Source: Glaciecola sp038744645 (lineage in GTDB: Bacteria; Pseudomonadota; Gammaproteobacteria; Enterobacterales; Alteromonadaceae). From it: 5,654 nucleotides of DNA. The stretch covers positions 1-5,654 of the forward strand of contig JBCDMA010000260.1 of NCBI GenBank assembly GCA_038744645.1. The letters are read 5' to 3'. A program made the position numbers and the translations under genes. Below, piece after piece: positions 1-5,654 of this stretch. Position 1 is the stretch's first letter, and every line of letters starts with the position of its first letter. The notes beneath the pieces were generated by a model. It was not told the DNA's origin. It was given only the letters and a program-made list of their open reading frames with translations, and made no database searches.

Positions 1-15
1 CATAAATAATAAGAG

Positions 16-30
16 TGATTATCATAATTT
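16..30 (+). promoter_or_regulatory. Possible -10 element and overlapping inverted repeat upstream of icd
   Basis: The stretch contains a perfect ATTAT-C-ATAAT inverted repeat (18-28), with CATAAT at 23-28 as a candidate -10 hexamer. A matching -35 would fall at or just beyond the left edge, so the promoter cannot be confirmed. The 15 bases resemble a 7-1-7 Fur site at about 10 of 14 positions by eye, which in AT-rich DNA is weak evidence. An operator role is speculative. Confidence 0.2.
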
Positions 31-49
31 GCAATTAATCAACTATTGC

Positions 50-53
50 GGAG
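50..53 (+). promoter_or_regulatory. Shine-Dalgarno site of the isocitrate dehydrogenase gene
   Basis: GGAG lies 7 nt before ATG 61, which is standard spacing. Only 1 nt separates it from the in-frame ATG at 55, so this site decides the start in favour of 61. Confidence 0.75.
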
Positions 54-60
54 TATGAAT

Positions 61-1503
61 ATGTCTCAAGCACTTACGCCTATTACCGTTGCCACGGGTG
101 ACGGTATAGGTCCATCAATCATGCAAGCAACCTTGCACATTCTAGAAGCCGCTGGCGCTCGAATTGCCCCGGAATTCATCGAAATAGGGGAGAAGGTATA
201 CCTGCGTGGTCAAAGCAATGGCATCGACGAAAAAGCTTGGGAATCACTACGACGAACCAAAGTATTCTTAAAAGCGCCCATTACAACCCCACAGGGCGGT
301 GGCTACAAAAGTCTAAATGTGAGTATGCGCAAAGCGTTAGGGCTATATTCAAACGTGCGCCCTTGCATTGCGTACGCGCCTTTTGTAGATACCAAACATC
401 CTGATATGGACTTAGTGATCATTCGCGAAAACGAAGAGGATTTATATGCAGGCATTGAACACCGACAAACAGAAGAGGTTTTTCAATGCCTTAAATTAAT
501 CACCCGTCCAGGCTGCGAGCGCATTGTTCGATATGCCTTTGAATATGCGCGCCAGCAGGGTCGAGAACGCCTTACCTGTATGATCAAAGACAACATAATG
601 AAGTTTACCGATGGTCTATTTCACAGTGTATTTAAGGAGATTGGTAAAGAGTACCCTGACATTGAACAGGACAGCATGATCATTGATATTGGTGCCGCAC
701 GCATTGCTGATTCACCGGAAACGTTTGATGTTGTGGTGATGCCTAATCTTTATGGCGATATCGTGTCTGACGTGGCAGCGCAAATTGCCGGTTCAGTGGG
801 TATGGCTGGTTCGGCGAACATTGGTGATCAATGCGCCATGTTTGAAGCGATACATGGCTCAGCACCAGACCTTGAGGACCAAGACGTGGCTAACCCTTCT
901 GGCTTACTTCACGGCGCTATCCAGATGTTAGTGCATATTGGACAGCCGGAGGTTGCAGAAAAAACGCACAATGCTTGGTTGTGTGCCTTGGAAGATGGGA
1001 TACATACTGCCGATATCTATAAAAATGGTATAAGCCAACAAAAAGTAGGCACATTGGCCTTTGCTGACGCCGTGATTGCAAGATTAGGACAAACCCCTCA
1101 ACAACTTAAGTCAATAAGTTATCAAGAGGCAAAACCTCTGGTATTACCCACGCCTCGGCGTAAACAACCCGCCAAGAAGGAATTAGTGGGAATCGATATC
1201 TTTTTGCAATGGCAAGAGGGTCAACCAAGCGATTTAGGTGGGATGTTAAATGCGTTGGGTGGTGGTAATGCGCAGTTGCAGGTCATCACTAATCGAGGTG
1301 TTAAAGTCTGGCCGAACGGAATACCCGAAACTTTTTGTACAGACCACTGGCGTTGTCGTTTTACTGCGCCAAATGGCATTCTAGATTTCGCTGAAGTACT
1401 TGCCTTACAAACACGCTTGCACGATGCTGGATTCGATGTTGTGAAAACTGAAAACCTTTATACCTTTGATGGTGAAGCGGGTTACGCCGCTGTACACGGT
1501 TGA
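61..1503 (+). CDS. icd: Isocitrate dehydrogenase, long form with C-terminal extension (probably NAD+-dependent)
   Basis: This is a cytoplasmic TCA-cycle enzyme that oxidatively decarboxylates isocitrate to 2-oxoglutarate. The 480-residue product shows the beta-decarboxylating dehydrogenase fold: GDGIG at 13-17, the isocitrate-binding KSLNV..R segment (Ser84, Asn86, Arg90), Arg100, RENEEDLYAGIEH with Arg122 and Tyr129, catalytic Lys176 in KDNIMKFTDG, and metal-binding Asp233 and Asp237 in NLYGDIVSD. The cofactor loop HGSAPDL (265-271) has Asp270 and Leu271 where the E. coli NADP enzyme has Lys344 and Tyr345, and Ala277 in place of Val351, so NAD+ use is inferred. Residues from about 355 to 480 form the extra C-terminal domain (VGIDIFLQW onward) known from Thermus- and Rickettsia-type enzymes and absent from the 416-residue E. 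coli form. The ATG at 61 is chosen because GGAG at 50-53 lies 7 nt upstream; ATG 55 and TTG 46 are too close to it or overlap it. Family assignment is firm; the cofactor is a prediction. Confidence 0.95.
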   Translation: MSQALTPITVATGDGIGPSIMQATLHILEAAGARIAPEFIEIGEKVYLRGQSNGIDEKAWESLRRTKVFLKAPITTPQGGGYKSLNVSMRKALGLYSNVRPCIAYAPFVDTKHPDMDLVIIRENEEDLYAGIEHRQTEEVFQCLKLITRPGCERIVRYAFEYARQQGRERLTCMIKDNIMKFTDGLFHSVFKEIGKEYPDIEQDSMIIDIGAARIADSPETFDVVVMPNLYGDIVSDVAAQIAGSVGMAGSANIGDQCAMFEAIHGSAPDLEDQDVANPSGLLHGAIQMLVHIGQPEVAEKTHNAWLCALEDGIHTADIYKNGISQQKVGTLAFADAVIARLGQTPQQLKSISYQEAKPLVLPTPRRKQPAKKELVGIDIFLQWQEGQPSDLGGMLNALGGGNAQLQVITNRGVKVWPNGIPETFCTDHWRCRFTAPNGILDFAEVLALQTRLHDAGFDVVKTENLYTFDGEAGYAAVHG

Positions 1504-1518
1504 CCATGGTTGATGGTC

Positions 1519-1551
1519 TGCTGCACCCACTAAGCTAATGTGGGTGCAGCA
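1519..1551. terminator. Strong hairpin between convergent genes, possible bidirectional terminator
   Basis: A perfect 12-bp stem pairs 1519-1530 (TGCTGCACCCAC) with 1540-1551 around a 9-nt loop. It starts 15 nt after the icd stop and 18 nt beyond the DUF748 gene's stop, so it can serve both converging transcripts. Neither side carries a clear T-run (TCTAATGG on the plus side, GACCATCAA on the minus side), so it is not a textbook intrinsic terminator. It may stabilise 3' ends or stop transcription with help from a factor. Confidence 0.6.
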
Positions 1552-1569
1552 TCTAATGGTACTAAAACA

Positions 1570-4500
1570 CTAATTCTCAATCCCCAATTCTACGCCGCTG
1601 AACGAATTCTTCGTGTCGTCTAACGAAGCCTGTGCGACAACTGCCCGTTCTGGTGAAAGGCCAGCCTCGTTGACTAAGTATGTCTTGGCAGCAATGGCGC
1701 GTTGTTGGGCGAGTGCGGTTAACTCCTCATCTGGGATCTCAATTGCGGAGTACACTGCAGTGTATTGGTTTTGTATAGACGGTGGCGCTGGTGATTCAGA
1801 AGGCTCTGTCGGCTCAGATGGCTCAGATGACTCTGTCGGTTCAGATGGCTCAGATCGTTCCTCGTTACTTTCCAAACTTGAATAGCGTGTACTAATAGCC
1901 CGCTCCCAATTTTGACCTCTTGTATTTATCTCTTCTTCTGTTAGTCCTGCCTCAATGAGTTGTGTTTCTAGCACATCTTGCTGAAGCTGATCGCGATCAG
2001 CCTGCAAATTAAGTTGACCTGTGACGAGAAGCGACAGCTTAGGACGCTGTGCCATTGCATCAGCCAACGAGTTTAAGCTATTGCGCGCTTGCTCAGACAG
2101 TTCAACAGAGCCGGGAGGAAAGTTGATGTTCTGAAGGTCTTCATCACTGCCAGCAAGACTTGCAAGGAGTGAAAAGGGTGAAGTAATCACTTTAGTGATC
2201 ACGTTAAAAAATGCTTTGACCACGACACTGCCAATACCAAAGCTTGGATCATTGACATCGCCTGATACGGGCACTTGCATGTCAATAACGCCATTGGCAT
2301 CGGTAAGAATGGCCAGTGCAAGTTCTAAAGGTAAATCTACAGCTTTATCACTATCAATCTTCTCACCAAGTTGTAACTTATCGATAAGCAATGCATTGTT
2401 TCCTTGTAACTGATTGTTATCCAGTTTGTATTCAAGGTCTAGGTTCAGTAAGCCTCGATTGATTACATGTCCAGCATAAGTGCCGGAGTAGGGCGAAAGA
2501 GTAGCCATATCCACACTGTTAAAATTAAGGTTCAAATCAAGTGCCAATGGGTCACCAAATGGTGAAAGCTGCCCTGCCAGAGAGACAGGTGCATACTTGT
2601 CCACAGCCCCTTTTATGTCCACTGTGGCTGAAGATTGAGGATCGGAACTGATATTAAGTATCTCTCCTTGCATATCGCCAATTACGGTCCTAAATTGCAA
2701 AGGTAGAGACTCGTCCATGAAGTCAATTTCACTGTCAGCGATAGTGATTGTGGGTACGTTAAATGACCAGGGTTGTTGCTCTTCAGCGGTATCAGCAGTA
2801 TTTGATTCATCGCTATTCGCATCGCTACTTTCCGAGGCAGTCGGTTGTGTTTGTTCTTGTGTCTGTTCTTCTGCTAGAGCCCGGCTATCTGCGTCTTTCT
2901 CTGTTTCTTCGACCGCCGGATTTTGCCAAATATTTGAAGTGTTGATTGAGCCGTCTTGCTTAATATGGATACGTCCGAACAGTCCGCCAATAGCGAGTGT
3001 ATTTAACGACATGTTGCGCTGGTCCATATCGACATTTAAGCCGTCAAACGTAACACTATCGAAACCTGTGACTTGCGCATTATCTACTTCTGACATGACT
3101 GCAAAGTTGCTAACTGCCGCGTTAAGTGCAACTGACTTGGGAGCGAAAGCAGATAAGGTTATATTACCATCCACATCTAAGCGCCCATTTTCAATACTGG
3201 CCATTATTGCTTCAGGCTTGTTGGGATTTAGAGTGGCAAGATGTAGGTCCTTCAAGTTGTAAGTCAGCTCACCGGCACCTTTAGCAGTCTCCAACGCACC
3301 TTGCACATCAAACTGCGTCTTATCGTTCATTGACAATGCAAGAGACACGTCAGTTGAGCCTGCAAAAGGCCATGTGAAATTCTGAACGGTTGCATCAATT
3401 GGTTGAAGCTTGAGATCCTTAGGATCAGTAAAATCAGATCGCCATTTCACTTCCCCTTGATTCAACTGGGTTTTAAGCACCCGGACTGTCCAAGCTGATT
3501 CCGATTGTTCCCTGTTTGCTACGGTCTGTTCGGTTTCTCCTGTTGTTTCTTCCTTAGTTTCTGATGTACTTGTTGCTCCATCAGCTGAATCTGGCGCATT
3601 CGTGGACGGTGTCGTGGGTGAGGGGACAAACATCTCCACCAAACTGATGGTGTCCTCTTCCATCCAACCAGCCAAAGCAATACTATCAATGATAATCTCA
3701 TCAATCGTGGCCTGCTGGTTGTCGCTGTCAACGCTTATATTATTGACGTTGAATGCAGGTAAGATTACCGAAGTTTGCGATAGATTTTCACCCTCTTGCG
3801 GAACAATTTCGACGTTAGATAACCCAAAGCGTCCATTGGTTATTGCATATTGAAGTGCGTCGCTCCAGTCGATGTCATAGTTTCCGCCAATGGACAGTGC
3901 ACCTTGTGTTAACTCAAATGACAGAAAAGGTGACGCGAATTCCCATAGCTTTCGCAGATTAAGGTCACTTATTGTCAACTTACCCTGACTATTTGCCTTC
4001 GGGATTGAAACTTGCCCTTCCCAGCGCAAGGTGCCTCCGCCATCGCCTTTAAGGTCAATCGAGTAGGGTTTACCGTCGTCGAGTACAGTAGAGATTTCCG
4101 TTGCGCGAACATGCAGACCATCCCATTTGCTTTCATAGGGCATTGGTCGCGCTAGATCACTCAAAACGATACTTTCAGAATGGATATCTAACTCTTTGAT
4201 GGTAAGGCCTGGAGCACCTTTTTCTTCTAATTCAGGTGTTGTGGATGTTGCGCTCTCTTTTTCAGCTGCTTCTGTATTTTCACTTGCGGATTCTCTTTCA
4301 ATTTCTCCTGCGGTTTCCGCCGCGCCGTTTCCTTCATCTGTCGGAGGCAAAAGGCTTGAGAAGTTATATTGTTCATCATCTATGCGTTTTAAGTTGAGGA
4401 AGAGATTTTGCAAGCCTACCTTGTCTAACACCCATCCTGTTCGCCATATGCTTGTGGTGGAAAGATTGACTGTGGCGTCATTGAACTTCAAAAAAGGCTC

Positions 4501-4707
4501 GCCGTTATCGTCTGTAAGATCGAATTCGCTGATATCAAGGCTCAGTTTGAAAGGATTTAAAACAACCCATTTGGTTTGCAAATCCCAACCGTAGTTGTCT
4601 TCAATGTAGCGATGAGGGAAATAATTAAGCGCAGGAGAAATAATTAGCAATGCAATTGCGAGGTAAACGGCGTACGCAATCACCGCAACCCGAAAAAAAG
4701 TGCGCAC
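1570..4707 (-). CDS. DUF748/AsmA-like membrane-anchored envelope protein with C-terminal OmpA-like domain
   Basis: The product has 1045 residues. Residues 6-26 form one hydrophobic N-terminal segment without an obvious cleavage site, predicted to anchor the protein in the inner membrane with the rest in the periplasm. The body is beta-rich with alternating polar and hydrophobic residues, typical of AsmA-like proteins, several of which bridge the envelope and move phospholipids. By eye it holds three related modules starting near 166, 406 and 647, each preceded by an acidic Ser/Thr/Glu/Ala linker (about 121-165, 361-405, 598-646). Residues 800-850 carry the hallmark GVIDMQVPVSGDVNDPSFGIG followed by an amphipathic segment ending SPFSLLASL. 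Residues 862-1045 resemble an OmpA-like fold, with FPPGSVELS at 863-871 and QQRAIAAKTYLV at 1001-1012, split by an insertion. The start is GTG at 4707, with AGG 11 nt upstream and the anchor immediately after. A role in lipid transport or envelope integrity is inferred from the family; the substrate is unknown. Confidence 0.88.
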   Translation of the reverse strand: MRTFFRVAVIAYAVYLAIALLIISPALNYFPHRYIEDNYGWDLQTKWVVLNPFKLSLDISEFDLTDDNGEPFLKFNDATVNLSTTSIWRTGWVLDKVGLQNLFLNLKRIDDEQYNFSSLLPPTDEGNGAAETAGEIERESASENTEAAEKESATSTTPELEEKGAPGLTIKELDIHSESIVLSDLARPMPYESKWDGLHVRATEISTVLDDGKPYSIDLKGDGGGTLRWEGQVSIPKANSQGKLTISDLNLRKLWEFASPFLSFELTQGALSIGGNYDIDWSDALQYAITNGRFGLSNVEIVPQEGENLSQTSVILPAFNVNNISVDSDNQQATIDEIIIDSIALAGWMEEDTISLVEMFVPSPTTPSTNAPDSADGATSTSETKEETTGETEQTVANREQSESAWTVRVLKTQLNQGEVKWRSDFTDPKDLKLQPIDATVQNFTWPFAGSTDVSLALSMNDKTQFDVQGALETAKGAGELTYNLKDLHLATLNPNKPEAIMASIENGRLDVDGNITLSAFAPKSVALNAAVSNFAVMSEVDNAQVTGFDSVTFDGLNVDMDQRNMSLNTLAIGGLFGRIHIKQDGSINTSNIWQNPAVEETEKDADSRALAEEQTQEQTQPTASESSDANSDESNTADTAEEQQPWSFNVPTITIADSEIDFMDESLPLQFRTVIGDMQGEILNISSDPQSSATVDIKGAVDKYAPVSLAGQLSPFGDPLALDLNLNFNSVDMATLSPYSGTYAGHVINRGLLNLDLEYKLDNNQLQGNNALLIDKLQLGEKIDSDKAVDLPLELALAILTDANGVIDMQVPVSGDVNDPSFGIGSVVVKAFFNVITKVITSPFSLLASLAGSDEDLQNINFPPGSVELSEQARNSLNSLADAMAQRPKLSLLVTGQLNLQADRDQLQQDVLETQLIEAGLTEEEINTRGQNWERAISTRYSSLESNEERSEPSEPTESSEPSEPTEPSESPAPPSIQNQYTAVYSAIEIPDEELTALAQQRAIAAKTYLVNEAGLSPERAVVAQASLDDTKNSFSGVELGIEN
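1777..1878 (-). repeat. Ser-Glu-Pro tandem repeat inside the DUF748 gene
   Basis: Two copies of a 24-bp block (1804-1827 and 1831-1854) differ at a single base and recur with a 27-bp period. A partial third copy lies at about 1795-1803. They encode the nine-residue unit SEPSEPTE(S/P), itself built on SEP triplets, around residues 952-971. The repeat is the core of a low-complexity linker (about 944-977) within the OmpA-like region. Near identity of the DNA copies suggests a recent duplication and probable length variation among strains. Confidence 0.85.
2770..2916 (-). other. Acidic low-complexity linker 3 of the DUF748 protein
   Basis: Residues about 598-646 are rich in Glu, Asp, Ser, Thr, Ala and Gln (for example EEQTQEQTQPTASESSDA), with few hydrophobics. 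The segment is predicted to be disordered and lies just before the third module, which opens with PWSFNVPTITIADSEIDF. Confidence 0.75.
3493..3627 (-). other. Acidic low-complexity linker 2 of the DUF748 protein
   Basis: Residues about 361-405 are Ser/Thr/Pro/Glu-rich (TSETKEETTGETEQTVANRE) and probably disordered. They precede the second module, which opens with AWTVRVLKTQLNQGEVKW. Confidence 0.75.
4213..4347 (-). other. Acidic low-complexity linker 1 of the DUF748 protein
   Basis: Residues about 121-165 are Glu/Ala/Ser/Thr-rich (ERESASENTEAAEKESATST) and probably disordered. They separate the N-terminal anchor-proximal half-module from the first full module beginning GLTIKELDIHSESIVLSD. Confidence 0.75.
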
Positions 4708-4718
4708 GATTTGAAAGA

Positions 4719-4721
4719 CCT
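4719..4721 (-). promoter_or_regulatory. Weak Shine-Dalgarno site of the DUF748 gene
   Basis: Minus-strand AGG sits 11 nt before the GTG start, a little far and only three bases long. Together with the non-ATG start it suggests modest translation initiation. I see no better start that keeps the N-terminal anchor. Confidence 0.4.
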
Positions 4722-4743
4722 AAAAGAGAGAAGAATAAAACGG

Positions 4744-4773
4744 AATATAGTGCATCTTATAGGTGAAAATCAA
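4744..4773 (-). promoter_or_regulatory. Predicted sigma-70 promoter of the DUF748 gene
   Basis: On the minus strand, TTGATT (4768-4773, four of six consensus bases) and TATATT (4744-4749, five of six) are separated by 18 bp. Transcription would begin near 4737, giving a leader of about 30 nt before GTG 4707. It lies just after the terminator of the upstream regulator gene, where an independent promoter is expected. Confidence 0.5.
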
Positions 4774-4785
4774 AGTCCTACATTC

Positions 4786-4815
4786 AAAAAACTACGTTGA
4801 TAAACATCTACGTAG
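4786..4815 (-). terminator. Intrinsic terminator of the AraC-family gene, overlapping its stop codon
   Basis: On the minus strand CTACGT (4815-4810) pairs with ACGTAG (4797-4792). After an A-A mismatch, an inner GAT/ATC stem closes a GTTT loop. Six T residues follow directly (4791-4786). The left arm includes the first base of the TAG stop (4810-4808). The stem is short and only moderately GC-rich, but stem plus T-run in the right place make it convincing. Confidence 0.75.
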
Positions 4816-5635
4816 AGATGATGCACTGTTGCTTTTGCCTAAGTTGCTTCGGCGTATCACCAAATTCCATCTTAAATGTCTTGATAAAGTGAGAAATGTT
4901 TTCATAGCCGACAAGGTAAGCGATTTCGGTAATGTTTTTATTCGAATCGGTCACCAAGGTCTTAGCGTGCATTAACCGCGCTTCCAATAACCACTGCTTT
5001 GGGCTCTTGCCATGCAAGCGCTTGAATTCTCGGGTAAAGGTAGACAAGCTACGGCCAGATAACCTGGCATAATCACCAATGGAGAGATCTTTTAAAAAAT
5101 GCTCTTTCATCAGCTGCTGTATGTTTCTTTTTTTTGAATGCTTGTGCACATTTGAAATTGTCGCACAGAATCGGTCTGACTGATCTTCATCATTTAGCAG
5201 ATGCAATAACTCGAGCAGTTTGTATTGGATTAGCTTAGTCACTCTCGCATTTTGTTTGTACACATGGGTAAGCGCTTGCATGTAGCGTGAAACAATGGCC
5301 GATGAATTGATTTTATATGGTTCAGCCTGCTTGTTGTTGGCCACGCCCTTATTTTGCGAATTTAATAAAAACTGTTCTAGGATTGCGTCTGAAAAAAAGA
5401 ACAGCATGGCCTCAAGTGGGCCGTTTTCACTGCGAAAATTTGAAATCAGATAGGTGTTCTTTGGAATGATGATCATATCGCCCGTTTTGACAATAAATTC
5501 TTTGTTGTCAAAAGTAGTGAAACTCTCAGCACCATTGAGTACATAACCCAAACAGGCTTGATTTGTATAAAACTCAAGACCAAACAGTGGGTGACGCAAG
5601 TGCTTGTAAAAGATGCTCGAATCTCCGTCACTCAT
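4808..5635 (-). CDS. AraC-family transcriptional regulator with ExsA-like N-terminal domain
   Basis: The product is a 275-residue predicted DNA-binding regulator in the cytoplasm. The N-terminal half is a cupin-like sensing domain, visible as LGYVLNGAESF (29-39) and KTGDMIIIPKNTYLIS (50-65), arranged much as in the type III secretion activator ExsA. A helical stretch follows (about 117-148, YMQALTHVYKQ and YKLLELLHLL), where relatives dimerise. The C-terminal AraC domain has two helix-turn-helix motifs: LSIGDYARLSGRSLSTFTREF (184-204, first HTH), and the better conserved NITEIAYLVGY followed by SHFIKTFKMEFGDTPKQLR (about 234-266). The ATG at 5635 is preferred because it matches the usual N-terminal length. 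No good ribosome site is visible, and the frame stays open to the window edge, so a longer N-terminus is possible. No type III secretion genes are visible here; the ExsA likeness is of fold, not proven function. Inducer and targets are unknown. Confidence 0.88.
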   Translation of the reverse strand: MSDGDSSIFYKHLRHPLFGLEFYTNQACLGYVLNGAESFTTFDNKEFIVKTGDMIIIPKNTYLISNFRSENGPLEAMLFFFSDAILEQFLLNSQNKGVANNKQAEPYKINSSAIVSRYMQALTHVYKQNARVTKLIQYKLLELLHLLNDEDQSDRFCATISNVHKHSKKRNIQQLMKEHFLKDLSIGDYARLSGRSLSTFTREFKRLHGKSPKQWLLEARLMHAKTLVTDSNKNITEIAYLVGYENISHFIKTFKMEFGDTPKQLRQKQQCIIST

Positions 5636-5654
5636 GAACAAATGCGTATCCGAA

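Noticed and set aside
46..60. TTG 46 or ATG 55 as the start of the dehydrogenase
   Set aside because: The Shine-Dalgarno GGAG at 50-53 lies inside or 1 nt from these starts, while ATG 61 has 7-nt spacing and matches the family's N-terminus.
1795..1860. CRISPR-like array
   Set aside because: The repeats are contiguous, in frame and encode a Ser-Glu-Pro linker. There are no unique spacers.
2717..3262. 181-codon open frame on the plus strand opposite the DUF748 gene
   Set aside because: It is antisense to a well-supported coding region, its Ser/Cys-rich product matches no family I recognise, and no ribosome site was noted.
3519..3731. 70-codon minus-strand frame within the DUF748 gene
   Set aside because: It is an out-of-frame shadow of linker 2 with low-complexity Arg/Pro-rich product.
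4196..4594. 132-codon plus-strand open frame opposite the DUF748 N-terminal region
   Set aside because: Its composition mirrors the antisense of the acidic linker. No domain or initiation signal supports it.
4763..4975. Small plus-strand frame across the terminator and the AraC 3' end
   Set aside because: It is antisense to the AraC domain and runs through the terminator stem. AGGTG at 4761-4765 overlaps its start and gives no usable spacing.

Overview
The window holds three protein genes and their short intergenic regions. The likely source is a marine-type gammaproteobacterium, perhaps of the Alteromonadales. This is inferred from the gene families (a DUF748/AsmA-like envelope protein and an ExsA-like AraC regulator), the moderate GC content and the Shine-Dalgarno and promoter signals. 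Nothing in the sequence fixes the genus.

Layout: a plus-strand gene (61-1503) encodes a 480-residue isocitrate dehydrogenase of the long Thermus/Rickettsia-like class. It has a C-terminal extension of about 125 residues and cofactor-site residues that point to NAD+ rather than NADP+. It converges on a minus-strand gene (4707-1570) encoding a 1045-residue membrane-anchored DUF748/AsmA-like protein that ends in an OmpA-like domain. A strong 12-bp hairpin lies between the two stop codons. Upstream of the DUF748 gene, also on the minus strand, is an AraC-family regulator (5635-4808). It ends in a compact intrinsic terminator whose stem overlaps its stop codon. A separate plausible sigma-70 promoter for the DUF748 gene follows, so the two minus-strand genes look like separate transcription units.

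How they fit together: no shared pathway is evident. The dehydrogenase is a TCA-cycle enzyme, the DUF748 protein is an envelope component probably spanning part of the periplasm, and the AraC protein is a regulator whose targets may lie beyond the right edge. I see no mobile element, CRISPR array, RNA gene or defence system. The points most worth checking are the cofactor switch in the dehydrogenase, the three-module architecture of the DUF748 protein with an acidic linker before each module, and the insertion that splits its OmpA-like domain.
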